Of a DNA stretch of 64,000 nt, positions 46,101-58,100 are shown one piece after another (within the stretch, counting starts at the first letter, position 1; the number at the start of each line of letters is the position of its first letter). The notes under the pieces are model-generated. The model did not search any database. It worked only from the letters and a program-made list of their open reading frames with translations, and had not been told where the DNA came from. The stretch is taken from the NCBI RefSeq assembly GCF_040712315.1, contig NC_134015.1, positions 57,675,964 through 57,739,963 of the forward strand. The letters run 5' to 3'. The DNA comes from Castanea sativa. Lineage: Eukaryota > Streptophyta > Magnoliopsida > Fagales > Fagaceae. Position numbers and translations under genes: made by a program.

Positions 46101-47829
46101 TCCATCCAACCAACTTGAACTTATGGTCTAAACACACTGCAGTTGGGTCCTGAAAGAACCAACATAAAAGCCTATATGGGAAGAAAACACCACCTGAATT
46201 AAGTCTCCTTGCTTCCTACAACAAGAGTAGCTGTGTATGCTTAAAAAATGTTGGAAGTAAAAATTATGCATTTCATTTTTCATGTACTGATAGTAATTAA
46301 AAGTCATTGATGGGGCACTAAATTAGGAAAATAAAGTGAAATTAATTGCATGGATGAACATGCACACGAGTGCACACAAAGGTGTCGGAGGCGAATAAGA
46401 AGTGAAAAACATTGAAAGTACTATAATTTTTGTTAACAAGAAATAAATGTTCCCGACTGACATGACAATAAGCATGATTACTGTCGCATCAATAACTTTT
46501 GTTTTGTGTTTAAAAGTTGACACATAGTTTATATAGTTTATGAAGTAATAATTGTTATATCCTAACATCACTCATAAAATATTATCATACCCATGTTCAT
46601 GACTACAGCAACTGGAGCAAGTAGCTAATGCATTGTCAAAACCAGCATCACCACATATGTCACAAATTTCATCCTGCAAGGTGGAAGAGTAGAACATGAA
46701 ATTCCAAATACAAGTACCAAAACATTAATGGAATTTAATTAAGTTCAATCAAAATATTCTGATCAACTTTTGGAATTTATTAATTGAAAATAATTTAGTT
46801 CCCTTTTGACCAAAACAGGTCCTGGTTGGGAATTATTGAGATGTCTAAGTGCTTTTCTGACTTTTGGCACATCCAGAAACCACTTTCGAAAGAAACCAAG
46901 GTGACAAAAATTGAAGGAGGGAAAATGGGGACAGGTGGCACAAACCTATGTGGGGCATTTAAAATTTGGGCCCAAAAGCAGCTAAGGAAAATCTGGGCCA
47001 CTATAGACTGCCCCTGCAGTGTAAAAGGACAGGCACCAACAGCCGCAATAATTATTAAAAAAAAAATTATAATTTACTTGCAAAGGTAATATATTTATAT
47101 TGTCAAATCAATTATTACAAAATTACTCTACAGAATTTTCATTTATAAACACATTTTACTGGTAGTATTTTCTCCCCTATATAAACACATTTACAATAAA
47201 AAGAAGAAGCCATACCAGTGCTGATAATTTTCCCCCCTTATTATACAATAAGTAAGAGGAAGATTTACACCCAAAATGACTTAGACAACACTACTGAGCT
47301 ACAATACACTCCCATTTTCATTTAACTCAGTAACTCAAACATTAGAAGAAAAAAAATCCTAATTTTTCTCAAACAAAACAAATAAACAGACATCTTATAA
47401 AAAAAAATCTCATTTTTAAGGTTGAAGAAGATGTCTTCGTTGAAAATACCAGAACTTGTACAAGGTGGCAACCTCAGCATTTAATAAACAATTAATATAA
47501 AAGCACAAAAAGTATATCAGACAAAACCAGACATTATTATATTACAGAACATTATAAAAAACAAAACCAACCAAGTACATCAAAATTTCATGGGCACCCA
47601 TCAAAAAATTCATGATCAAGCAGTTACATTACTTACTGTATATATAGCATAATAATAAATGAACACAGAGAGATTCAACAAAAATATAGAAAAAATCTTT
47701 TTTATATAAATATAAAGAAGGTACCAAAGTTTAACTGGCACGGACAAAAAAAAAAAGCATGAGAGAGAGAGAGAGAGAGAGAGTATAAACAATGTAGATT
47801 AGCGATTTTACCAAGTGGGGTTCTTTCAT
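43125..47829 (-). CDS. PHD finger and SPOC-like protein (AIPP2-type)
   Basis: Seven coding exons (5' to 3'): 47829-47812, 46673-46591, 45893-45745, 45070-44947, 44744-44514, 44406-44288, 43609-43125; 1,209 nt, 402 aa. A C4HC3 PHD finger is complete: C10, C13, C25, C28, H33, C36, C50, C53. The SPOC-like domain of the AIPP2 group spans ~115-250 (HATWKGGFFVTN, KMPIVLSVELLPQSQILADL, CPDLRDIALYFSPDDNIER, NGVELLIFTSKQLHVDSQ, EAEYQFWGVFRPVK). The acidic C-terminal region ends with DGIPPGFEKVLRRN. Arabidopsis AIPP2 is a nuclear histone-reading partner in a repressive complex; paralogues with this short build are less studied, so function here is inferred. The 18-nt first coding exon (MKEPHL) is the weakest call. 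The reading frame after the stop continues coding-like (see 42982-43124). A CT-rich leader precedes the start. Confidence 0.85.
45286..45737 (+). mobile_element. Retro-inserted sequence with polyA tail in intron 3
   Basis: A 17-A run (45721-45737) ends a ~450-bp segment flanked by actgag on both sides (45280-45285 and 45737-45742). It lies antisense to the host gene, with its tail 8 bases from that intron's 5' splice site. The text tttgttttgtttctgatc... tgtttaatgaaagta before the tail resembles a LINE 3' end. No conserved protein remains. Confidence 0.5.
46405..46585. repeat. Dispersed repeat, same family as in RUS2 intron 2
   Basis: It shares tttgttttgtgtttaaaagttgacacat, agtttat and a cctaacatcactcat end with the copies at 15665-16090. 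Confidence 0.5.
47762..47783. repeat. (GA)n microsatellite in intron 1
   Basis: About 11 GA units, 28 bases inside the first intron of the PHD/SPOC-like gene. Confidence 0.85.
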
Positions 47830-47917
47830 TGTTGCTGATATTCTGTTCTTTTTGTCGTTCTCGGAGAGAGTGAAAGCAGAAAGGTCTCTATGTAATCGTG
47901 GCCACGGGTTTTGGGAA

Positions 47918-47918
<1 letters not shown>

Positions 47919-47950
<32 letters not shown>
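47919..47950. repeat. (GA)n microsatellite in leader
   Basis: About 16 GA units. In the sense direction it is a CT tract ~90 bases upstream of the start codon of the PHD/SPOC-like gene; pyrimidine tracts are common in plant 5' leaders. Confidence 0.85.
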
Positions 47951-47952
<2 letters not shown>

Positions 47953-50929
47953 AGGAGAAAGAGAGGAATGATGAAAATTAAAAAAACTTAGATAAAATGC
48001 AAAATTAATTTCCGAAGTTTCTTTAAATTTTATTTTAGTCCTTTAATTTTGTTTTTATTCATTTCAATATTTTAACTTTTAAATTTATTTAATTTAAGGT
48101 TTTTTTAATCAACATTTGTTATATGTCATGGTTTCAATTTTATAAATTTTTCTTCAAATTTTTTAAATTAAAAAAAATTAATTAATAATTGAAAAATATT
48201 TTTCAGATTTTATTTTTCAAAAATTTTATCAAAAGTTAACGGAAAAATACTTTAATTGAATAAATCTGAAACTTAGAAGACTGAAACGAACGAAAATAAA
48301 GTTAGAAGACTGAAATAAAATCTGAAAATAATTAGAGAATCAGTTTTACATTTTAACCAAAATACTTTATGAACAATGGGGTTTTTTTTTCTCATAAATT
48401 ACATATTTTATTATATTGTTGACTTAAAAATAAATTAAGTAATTATTAACTAATTTATTTAATTGTTGAACTGTGTCAAATTATATTCAATGCCACGTTA
48501 TTTATATAGTATTAAACTTATAATATTTTTATAACCTTTTGACTTTTTGTTTATTAATTATTAATTTACTAAATGGTTGACCTCGTCAAATTATATTAAG
48601 TGCCACATTATTTATATAGTTAAATTTAAAATATTTTTATATGTTTTCGACCTTGTCTGACCGGTCTAGGCCTTTTACCTTATAGATTTGGATTCGGATT
48701 TATGCCGGTGCACGGAATGATTAAAATTATATTACGGGCTAATTACACTTCTCTCTTTTATGATTTGTGGGAATAACACTCCACCTCAAACCAGAAAAAG
48801 AAAAACACTTCCCTTCTTTGAAGTTTGAAGAAATTAAGACTCTTCCCTTTTGTTTATATTAATAATGAAATGATCTAAATTTTTATAAGAATCTCTTTAA
48901 AAAACAATTAATCATTGTTAGTAAAAAAATAATCGAAAAATTTAGAATAAAATGCCAAATTTATCAAGTACCGAAAAACACTTGCAATGGAAAATCTCTT
49001 CATAATCCCGAAAAAAAAAATAGCAAAATTTGCAATTAATATTTTAAAATACACTTTAATTAAAAATTAAAAATTATGAATTTTAATTATGAAATAAGAT
49101 ACTTTTGGAAGTCTGAACATGATGTTTTACTAATTCCAAATTATCACATCAAATGTTATTGAAAAAATTATGAATTTTGTTTAGGATTTGATTAACAAAT
49201 GTCAAAGTGTATTAGTTGAGGTTAAGTTTTTTATTCCAATCGATAAACTTATATAGTATGATGGATGTGATACCTATCTTCTCAACCTTGTCACAGGCTC
49301 ACAGCCATTGTGATGTGAGATCAAAAATGTTTTATCATGCCAAAGGTCTTGTAGCTGAATTGGCACCTCTCCATGCACAAATTGCTTGGGAGTCTAGGGG
49401 GGGAAATGATTCGAGCTGCGGGGTTAGTAGAAAGTTGTAATTATCTCTAAAAAAAAAATGTTCTATCATTTCCAATACATACATATATATATTTGTATAC
49501 AATTGATAATATTTTCTCAAATGAGTTAACTCAGAACCTTAACCTTAGAAGACAGGCTAACCATCTAAAATCTAAGAATATCACAAAAAACCACCACAGT
49601 GTAGCAAATTGCTAATTTTGTAATATAACTTGGTGGCTTTCTATTGAACTTATAAACTGGAAATAGTGTAATAAGTTTTTCATAAATTATCATTTATCCC
49701 AAAAACTTGATTTTAAAATTGTAATTTTAAAAGGTTGATAACTTCAAGGGATAACACAATCGGTTAGAAACCACACCTTATGAAATAATTCTAAGTCAAA
49801 AGTAATTGAAAAAAGTGAATTTAATCACTTAATCAATAGTTGAATATGTTCATGCTGCAATTTAACCCAGCTGTGAACATTTTAAGGTTCATGTAACAAG
49901 TTGTAATGGGACTTTTTCAAAGTCATCTCATGAGTTAGGGGTAGTAACAAAGGCTAGACACTAGACACGTTGCCTCAAGTGCAAATTTGGAGTAGAGCAA
50001 TTCAAGGAGTGCTGAAGTTAAATGTATAATATGGATGCTAACTAAAGCTCTAGGGATAGGACAGTAAATGAGCCGAGCTTCGTTGAGTAGTAACTGTTCA
50101 AGCACGGTCTGACAGCAAAAATAGAATATTCAAGCTTGGTTTGAGCTTGATATGAGCCTACAAATAATGCTCAAGTTTGAGCTCATTATAAAGTATAAAA
50201 AGTTTAAGCTCGACTTAATTCATTAGTCAAGTCAAGGACGAACTCAATATCAAGCCCAAACTCAAGCTCAATATATTGAGCTTGAGATCCAACACAAATA
50301 TATTATCAAGTCTATATCAAGTTTATTATCTAGTATATTTGGTTTGGATGAATGGTCTTAGCTTATAATTAATTAAAGTCTTAGAAGGATATGAGTTAAC
50401 TTGTCAAGTTCATATCAATTTTATTACCAAACTCATAAATAAGCTTAGGCCTAACTTGTTTTGTTACTTTTATATTGAGTCTTGGTGTTCACAAACTTGT
50501 TCATGAATAATATTTTTTACTTGAACTAGGCTTGTTTATTGAACAAGCCTAAAATTAAAGTTTAACCTTGATTTATTTGTAAACAAACAAACATAAACTT
50601 TTTATCAAACTAAACCCGAACTATTTATGAACGATTCTGTTCATTTACAGCCTAGTGGGCATTCCATGGGCTTTCCAATTAGACAAGAGGTTTGTAGAAA
50701 AGAAAAAAGATAAAAAGATAATCCTTCAATTTGTTTTCTAAATTTTTTTATTCAGGCACCTACACATGATGAAAATACTGGCACTTTATCTAAATCTGTA
50801 ATAAAGAGGATAAAGACAAAGATAGAACCACATCCAAGAATAAAATTAATTAAATTTCGACAAAAGTGTCCAATGATGAACCCCACATGGGTCCCCTCTA
50901 AACACTTCATCTCCACTCTCTCTAACTCA
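47951..50929. other. AT-rich intergenic region with repeat remnants
   Basis: No gene. It contains a SINE-like unit (49338-49459) and, at about 50080-50650, a stretch of repeated aagctcaagctc/gagcttgag phrases typical of degraded plant repeats. The duplicated phrase gtcaaattatattmaatgccac (48476 and 48586) marks a local tandem duplication of ~110 bp. Confidence 0.45.
49338..49459 (+). repeat. SINE-like unit
   Basis: It carries an A-box-like tagctgaattggcacctctc, a degenerate B box gattcgagctgcgg and an A-rich end (ctctaaaaaaaaaatg). The frame at 49216-49440 merely crosses it. Confidence 0.55.
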
Positions 50930-51668
50930 ATAAAGAAGTGAAAGTTACATAAGATATAACATTCAAGTTTGGAATAATTAATTTTTTAAAATGATAGAGT
51001 AGAATCAAAGCAAAGATAAATGAGTTCATTTCTTTAAAGTATTTTTGTCTTTATATCTTTTCTTATTTTCTTGATTATTAGGAAAGAATATATGAAGAGA
51101 TGGTAAGAATTCTTATAGACTATAATTTCTTTTTCTTTTTTCAATCTTCTTTCCTTTTCTCTTTTACGTCAATCTAATGTTTGTGTTTTTCTTTTTTTGA
51201 CCTCAGTGTTTATGTTTTTCAAAAACAAAGAAAATGGAAAGAGGAAACACACACAAAAAGGAACACAATCTGTTTAACTTTTGAAGCAAAAGCGTTAAAT
51301 GTACTAGAACCCAAGTTACACATTTATTACAGCTACTAATCTACTTATCTAAAAGAAATCAATTATATATTAATTAATATAAAAGATAAAAAAATAAATT
51401 CAATTAGTTAAGTCGTATGAATAAAGCTAAGGACACAATATATTCACAACAAGTGGTAGATTGTTAATCGGTGGTAAAAAAAAATGATATCTTTGATGGC
51501 TCAGATTAAAGCCACTAACAAATTATCATCTATGTTTTGATATAGTTACACATATAATTAATAAAATATAATACAATATATGATGCTTCTTTTGGGTGTT
51601 GAATACATTACATAATTAGGATTGATCTATCATCATCAAGTTACTATTTTATCACCAAAAAGTGTGCA

Positions 51669-51716
51669 TCCCAACTAGCACGTCTTGATGTTTTCAAAGA
51701 ATATATCTAAGGAACA
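51669..51716. repeat. SINE fragment in duplication copy 1
   Basis: caactagcacgtcttgatgt followed by tttcaaagaatatatctaag is close to the SINE-like unit at 30602-30710. The same fragment is at 53341-53395 in copy 2. Confidence 0.45.
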
Positions 51717-51855
51717 AAAAGATGAAGTTCCGTGCATGCGTGTATAAATCTAGATAGAAATGCGTAAAGAAATATATAAATGAATGAGAAATAAATTGAT
51801 TGTATGGACATATTTACCACAAAAAAAGGAGAGGAGATGTTAGTATGAAGTCTAG

Positions 51856-51856
<1 letters not shown>

Positions 51857-51934
<78 letters not shown>

Positions 51935-51935
51935 A
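51857..51935. repeat. (AAT)n-(ATT)n microsatellite
   Basis: About 15 AAT units followed by about 9 ATT units, which makes a long self-complementary tract. Frames here encode only poly-Asn/Ile. Confidence 0.9.
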
Positions 51936-52224
51936 ATAAAAGGATAAGAGAAAATGAGAAAGATAAGTATAATTATTTGAACAAGTAAGCATCAAATTCC
52001 TTGCCCAATTTCTTCTCATTTAGGATAAGAGAAAATGAGAAAGATAAGTATAAATATTTGAACAAGTAAGCATCAAATTCCTTGTCCAATTTCTTCTCAA
52101 ATCTTTTTTTTGTGTTGGTGAATGTTTTTATGTGTCAAAGGCATAAGAAGCCTATAAATAGAAGAAGTTATGAATGACCTCCACATGAACATATATTTGA
52201 TGAAATTGATATTCGATGAAATTT

Positions 52225-52430
52225 AACATTAAGTGTCTATTTGACAAAGATTATTTTTGTCAACTTATTTTAGTATTCAACTTATTTTTTCTACTACTCA
52301 TAAGTCCTATTGCACTTTTGGTATTATTTATGAGTCTCACTGTACTATTTCAATTAATTTTTATCTTTATCTACAGTAATATTAGCAAAATAAGCGAATT
52401 TCAAACGTACTTTAAGTGGTATAATATTGT
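52225..52430. mobile_element. MITE-like insert between the duplicated copies
   Basis: The left edge aagtgtctatttgacaaaga ttatttt and the reverse complement of the right edge aaagtacgtttgaaattcgc ttatttt are similar. The interior contains hAT-MITE-like pyrimidine-rich text. The frame 52216-52434 lies wholly inside it and is not a gene. Confidence 0.4.
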
Positions 52431-52606
52431 TTAGAGTTAAACTAGGTGTTGATATACTAGAATATAATGGACTAACTGATATTCTATGCTTATTAGAGGT
52501 ACCAGATATTAACGGCTACGTTTGACATGATTAAGTCACACTAAAGATAACATTCAAGTTTGGAATCATCAAATTTTTAAAACAATTGAGTAGAATTTAT
52601 GCAAAG

Positions 52607-53545
52607 ATAAAGAAGTGAAAGTTACACAAGATAAAACATTCAAGTTTGGAATAATTAATTTTTCAAAATGATTGAGTAGAATCAAAGAAAAGACAAAGGA
52701 GCTCATTGCTTTAAAGTATTTTTATCTTTATATATTTTCTTATTTTCTTGATTATTAGGAAAGAATATATGAAGACATGGTAAGAATTCTTATAGACTAT
52801 AATTTCTTCTTCTTTTTCCAATCTTCTTTCCTTTTCCCTTTTACGTCAATCTAAGTTTGTGTTTTTCTTTTTTGACCTCAATGTTTATGTTTTTCAAAAA
52901 CAAAGAAAATGGAAAGAGGAAACACACACAAAAAGGAACACAATCTGTTAAACTTTTGAAGCTAAAGCGTTAAATGTACTAGAACCCAAGTTACACATTT
53001 ATTACAGCTACTAATCTACTTTATCTAAAAGAAATCCATTATACATTAATTAATATAAAAGATAACAAAATAAATTCAATTAGTTAAGTCGTATGAATAA
53101 GGCTAGGGACACAATATATTCACAATAGGTGGTAAATTGTTAATCGTTGGTAAAAAAATGATATCTTTGATGGCTTAGATTAAAGCCACTAACAAATTAT
53201 CATCTATGTTTTGATATAGTTACACATATAATTAATAAAATATAATACAATATATGATGTTTCTTTTGGGTGTTGAATACATTACATAATTAGGATTGAT
53301 CTATCATCATCAAGTTACTATTTTATCTCCTAAAGGTGTGCATCCCAACTAGCACATCTTGACGTTTTCAAAGAATATATCTAAGGAACAAAAAGATGGA
53401 GTTTCATGCGTGCGTGTATAAACCTAGATAGAGATGCATAAAGAAATATAATAAATGAATGAGAAATAAATTGATTGTATGAACATGTTTACAAAAAAAT
53501 AAGAAAAAAGAAAAAAAAGAGAGGAAATGTTAGTATGAAGTCTAG

Positions 53546-53601
<56 letters not shown>

Positions 53602-53791
53602 TGATAAAAGAAAATGAGAAAGATGAGTATAAACATTTGAACAAGTAAGCATCAAATTCCTTGCCCAATTTCTTCTCATGTTCTTTCTTTTGTGTTGGTG
53701 AATGTTTTTATGTGCCAAAGGCATAAGAAGCCTATATATAGAAGAAGTTATGAATCACCTCCACATGAACATATATTTGATGAAATTGATA
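52607..53791. repeat. Direct duplication, copy 2
   Basis: Partner of 50930-52213, with very high identity by eye. A third, partial copy of its beginning (about 75 bp) lies immediately upstream at 52533-52606. An AAT tract (53548-53599) sits at the same place as in copy 1. Confidence 0.85.
53548..53599. repeat. (AAT)n microsatellite
   Basis: About 17 AAT units. The poly-Ile/Tyr frames on the minus strand here are artefacts. Confidence 0.9.
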
Positions 53792-55451
53792 TTGAGATTA
53801 ACTTGGAAGCTTTCCTAGGTGCATTTTGAAGTCAATATTGGATTATTCTTACAGTAAGTAATGATGGTTGTTTTTGCAAATTTATTTATATGCATGTGTG
53901 TCTTTCTAATTACTTTATATAAATAATATGTTGATTTGATTGCTTAAATTTTGTTGTATAGATGTTAAATAAAGTAAAACTTTTGGCTTATTTAGTACTT
54001 GAATTAACATTATATTTTTGTGAGATATATATTATTGCTAAATGGTTTTGGTTCATGCTACATTTGACTTTGCTTTCATAAAAATTACATCAATTAGTTA
54101 CTTTTGTCAAATTACTATTTTCTTGAATTCACATTCTTATTAAATATCTATTATAGGTTAATCACATGCAAGGATTTGCAATAATCAGTTGCGATCCACT
54201 GTTAAATCTATATGGTTATTTGTTTAATTATATTTAATAATTCAAAAAACTATAAGATTTCTTTATAAATTAATGAGTTTCTAATACCTAATTGATTCGA
54301 TATTCCGAAAGAATGATAGATCATAATAACATTTGGTAAACTTGATAGTTCGGAAATAAATTTATTCCAATTGTGAGTTAAGCAGTAAATTTTTTAATAT
54401 TCCAAAAATAACAATCTCTCCTCTCATATAAATGTAGATCCTCACCAAAAATTTAATTAGTGTGACCTACTATTATGTGGGAGGAAGGTACATTAATCTT
54501 AGTATAAAGAATTTGACATTAAGACCCTAATAAAATCTCATTCCCTTTATAATGTAAAGAATAACTTGTACATAGTGCCTATTAAATATTCATTTTATTT
54601 TTTTATTAATAATCTTAGTTGAAAATTCATAATTTTTTTAGTACTCATTTTAAAGAACTTTTGTCTATCTCAATATTTAAAATTTTTCAACATTGTCTTT
54701 CATATTTTACATTAAAAAAAAAAAAAAATTTTACATTAAAAAAAAAACAATAAATATTTACTTTAGGAACTAAATCACTAGCTGTATTTAATATTTATTA
54801 ACAGATGACAAAATTTAAGGAAACAAAATTACAAGTTATGTTTATTAACTGACAAAATATGCCACCAGCTGTACAGCCCCAATTTGACAAACGCCCCAGG
54901 TCCCCAATGCTTATTATTTTTAAATTACTTCTTCCAAGTCCAACAACTCTACTTACAAGACCCAAATCAAACACTTGATGTGCGTGTGAGTGCAACACTC
55001 ACTTGACTCATGCCTCCAAAACTTCCAAAAAAAAGATGTTTGACAGAAGCTAACAACAACTTTACTTTTACAAGATCCAAATCAAACACCTGAGAGCATC
55101 CACCTCCGAATGAACCCAAATGTCTCCTATCTTTCTTAAAATCCCAGAATCCTCACCTCTAATCTCACAAGCTGACATTAAAAATTGGATTTCCAAATCA
55201 AATTTGAGCAAGCCCCGCCAGCGAGAGCATTAGCGTCTAAAGCTTTGTGGAGAAGTCCCAGATTGTCTATTTGGTATTGGTCTTTACTCTTTTATACAAA
55301 ACTTTACTAATTGTTCCATGTGACTTGATGATAATTGGTTAGAAAACAAATGCTACCAGCCTTTAATCAAACATCTCATGTGCATCTCTCTCTTTCTCGG
55401 TTTGTTTTGCAGTCTGATTATTTTCTAACCAAATTTGATGTTGTCCAGACG
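53792..55451. other. DC1 gene upstream region
   Basis: AT-rich, no gene. A ~116-bp tandem duplication (phrase acaagaycccaaatcaaacac, about 54955 and 55071) lies upstream. gagagcatccacctccg at about 55093 resembles the end of the element at 7829. Confidence 0.45.
55290..55298 (+). promoter_or_regulatory. Possible TATA box of the DC1 gene
   Basis: tttatacaaaa stands about 155 bases upstream of the start codon. An acceptor-like tttgttttgcag at about 55402-55413 suggests that a leader intron is also possible. Confidence 0.35.
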
Positions 55452-56960
55452 ATGGAGCTTCAACATTGGCAGCATTGGCAGCATCCGTTGGTCTTTAATG
55501 AAGACGAGAGAAGTGGACGTCCTTGTTATGGGTGCGGGGAACCAGTATTTGGTCCAAGCTACAGTTGTAAAGAAAGTGATTGCGAAGGGTACTACGTTCA
55601 TCATAAATCATGCGCTGAACTACCCCTTGGGTTGCACCATCCCTCACATCCAAATCATCCTCTTATTCTCATTGGCACATATATATATATTGACAACGGA
55701 GAAGAATATAACAAATTTAGCAAATGCGACGTCTGCGGAGAAAGGAGTCATGAATACTGTTATTGTTGTTACCGTTGCAACTTCAACATTCACATCAGAT
55801 GTTCTTCTTTATCACTCACCATCCAAACTGAAGTCCATGACCACCAATTGACTCGCCTTTGGAAGCTGTTGAAGTTCACTTGCGACTTCTGTGGCAAAGA
55901 AGGCAATCTACCCTACCTTTGTGCCCAATGCGATTTCGCTATACATTCACGTTGTGCTGCTTGCCCACGCATACTGAAAGTTGATCGTCACAACCACCCT
56001 CTCCACCTCACCCCTTCTCTTGAAGTCCATCAATCCGACTCTCCAATTTGCCTACTCTGTGTTCGAAAAGTGGATACACTTTGCCTTTATTATTGCTCAA
56101 GATGCGAGTTTGTTGCCCACCTCTATTGTGCTATGCTCCCCCATAATAGGGAGTACATAAATTTGCAGGAACTTAAAGAGGAGCAGTCCACCGAGTCAAA
56201 ATCTGAAGATTCAGAGCTCCATCAATCCTTTGACTCAGAAATTTGCAAAGTCAAAAAAACCACTGTGGGGGAAGGCGGAACTGAAGTAGCCATAGAAATC
56301 AAACACTTCAGTCACGAGCATGATTTGAAGCTTACTGATGAGATTTTGAATAACACAAAATGCAACGGGTGCGTACAATCCATTCTCTCTCCATTTTACA
56401 GTTGTACCCCGTGTAGCTTCTTTCTTCATCAATCTTGTTCTAAATTACCCAAAATAAAACGACACCCATTTGATCTACACCCTCTCACCCTCAGTTATCA
56501 GCAAGCTTCTTTTCACTGTAATGCCTGTGTCCAGAGGTGCAACGGCTTAAAATACAACTGTCAAATATGCACGACTAATTTCAATGTTCAATGTATTTTA
56601 TTATCAAACACCCTCACTCTTGCCTGTCATGAGCATTGTCTTTACCTCTCCTGGACAAACTCTCTACAAAAGTGTAGTAGTTGTAATTCTGAAAACTATA
56701 TTGTATTCCGTTGTTCCACTTGTGAATTTGTTCTAGACTTTATATGTGCTACATTACCACAAGCCACATGGTACAACCAACATGAACATCCCTTCAACCT
56801 CCGTTATACTCCTGAAGATGACTCCGGTGAATATTACTGTGATATCTGTGAAGAAGTACGAGATCCCACGCAATGGTTCTACTACTGTGCAGAGTGCAAC
56901 TTTCCTGCTCATCGTGACTGTATTCTTGGGGAAAATCCAAATGTCAAGCAACACATATAA
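55452..56960 (+). CDS. DC1 (Cys/His-rich C1) domain protein
   Basis: Single exon, 502 aa from ATG at 55452 (MELQHWQHWQHPLVF). This start is chosen because DC1 proteins usually begin with an H-x-x-H-P-L motif; an upstream in-frame ATG at 55335 adds 39 residues without family features. About seven C1-type modules follow, each with the H-x-HPL / C-x2-C / C-x2-C / H-x2-C pattern: for example CYGCGEPVFGPSYSC, CDVCGERSHEYCYCCYRC, CDFCGKEGNLPYLCAQCDF, CLLCVRKVDTLCLYYCSRC, CNGCVQSILSPFYSC, CSSCNSENYIVFRCSTC and CDICEEVRDPTQWFYYCAEC. A charged linker (~238-280) divides the protein. Modules bind zinc. In plants the family is large and plant-specific, with some members tied to stress or defence; the role of this one is unknown. 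Confidence 0.93.
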   Translation: MELQHWQHWQHPLVFNEDERSGRPCYGCGEPVFGPSYSCKESDCEGYYVHHKSCAELPLGLHHPSHPNHPLILIGTYIYIDNGEEYNKFSKCDVCGERSHEYCYCCYRCNFNIHIRCSSLSLTIQTEVHDHQLTRLWKLLKFTCDFCGKEGNLPYLCAQCDFAIHSRCAACPRILKVDRHNHPLHLTPSLEVHQSDSPICLLCVRKVDTLCLYYCSRCEFVAHLYCAMLPHNREYINLQELKEEQSTESKSEDSELHQSFDSEICKVKKTTVGEGGTEVAIEIKHFSHEHDLKLTDEILNNTKCNGCVQSILSPFYSCTPCSFFLHQSCSKLPKIKRHPFDLHPLTLSYQQASFHCNACVQRCNGLKYNCQICTTNFNVQCILLSNTLTLACHEHCLYLSWTNSLQKCSSCNSENYIVFRCSTCEFVLDFICATLPQATWYNQHEHPFNLRYTPEDDSGEYYCDICEEVRDPTQWFYYCAECNFPAHRDCILGENPNVKQHI

Positions 56961-57030
56961 TGGCCGCCAGTTGGGAGGTGCTACACAGTAATTTGACTCT
57001 CACCCACACACAATGTACTTTCATTGAAGA

Positions 57031-57036
57031 AATAAA
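57031..57036 (+). terminator. Likely polyadenylation signal of the DC1 gene
   Basis: AATAAA lies 71 bases after the stop codon. Confidence 0.5.
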
Positions 57037-57666
57037 AACCAATGACAATGTTAAAAGCAATCTATCAATGTGCCCAATATAATTTCAACATTTACAATAA
57101 TTGTTTATAGGAAGACCACGATTGTTTTAATTTTTATGTATATTTTTCATATAGGTTGAGCCTTTAATTCTTTATTTTTTAATCTATTGTATTATTATGG
57201 TTGTCTATTGGTGTAGTTTTGTGGAACTTTGTTTTTAAGATGAAGCTTATTAGGCATTTTATTGGTTTGTGGCTAATAAGTGTAATATGTGGACATCATG
57301 TACATGGGTTCCACACCCCGGCTTTTTAATGAATTATTATTATTATTATTATTATTTAAAAGGACTTGAACAGGAAAATCACTTGATGTCCCATATTGAG
57401 GAATGCAGATGTGTTCTTAGCGTTACTTATTACCCAAATCAGATCAAATTATCTATTTTGTTATCGTGGTTCATAATGTCAATGGCATTTTGTTTACTGC
57501 TTACATCTAATACTAACCAGCTTGCTTTTGCTCCTTATCTTACAATGAGATATTAAGTTGTACAAGTTGTTTTTTCTTTTCTTATGCCATTTTTTCTGCT
57601 TCATATATTTTTTTGTAGTCCTTTGCTTTAATTACTTTGCGATTGTTAATTGTGTTTTGGTGACAG

Positions 57667-58100
57667 TGTGGCCGCTGATATCAAGTCAATGATTGATGAG
57701 TTGAAGTCAAAATTCGAAAAGGATAGGTAAAGTAGACTTATAAATGCATCTAATGTGTCGTAATATTTTAATATTAGCATGTTCCTTGATAGTGTTCCTG
57801 ATTAGCTATACTAATTAGAGTCTCTTGTGTCCTTTAATTGTTAGACAAATTTTTGCCAAAGCACATTCAAAGAGCTCAAAAGAGATCTGTGGCAAAACTG
57901 CTCAGCATGGATGACTAGCGATGAAAACTTAGTACTTGTTTTTGGATTTATAAATTAAGCATTGTGAGAGATTGGTCTTGAGAATTTTGCGATTAAATCC
58001 CTGCAGTGTGAAAATAGCTTGAAGTATGAGACAGCCAGGTTCCAAGCACTGTATGAGAAATTTTGCAAGGAGAAAGCCTCTCATCTGCAGGCCTTAAAAG
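57667..58100 (+). pseudogene. Exon-like fragments of a coiled-coil protein
   Basis: Three pieces retain splice-like borders. 57667-57726 reads VAADIKSMIDELKSKFEKDR. From 57845 the frame goes on QIFAKAHSKSSKEICGKTAQ and reaches a TGA. 58007-58100 reads CENSLKYETARFQALYEKFC and KEKASHLQALK, ending in AAAG|gtaagc. Charged heptad-like content suggests a coiled coil. The stop and the missing flanking exons suggest a pseudogene; I could not name the parent gene. Confidence 0.4.

Larger units (their letters stand above)
50930..52213. repeat. Direct duplication, copy 1
   Basis: It aligns with 52607-53791. Both start ataaagaagtgaaagttaca and end acctccacatgaacatatat ttgatgaaattgatatt. Copy 1 additionally has an internal ~88-bp tandem repeat (about 51937-52110) and a longer AAT tract. 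No protein gene; cctataaataga near 52153 looks like a TATA box in both copies. Confidence 0.85.

Noticed and set aside
51800..51988. 62-aa frame with poly-Asn and poly-Ile
   Set aside because: Encoded by the AAT/ATT microsatellite; the same holds for the frames at 53424-53724.
51857..53599. Regularly spaced repeats as a CRISPR array
   Set aside because: These are microsatellites and a direct duplication in a plant nuclear genome; there are no uniform repeats with unique spacers.
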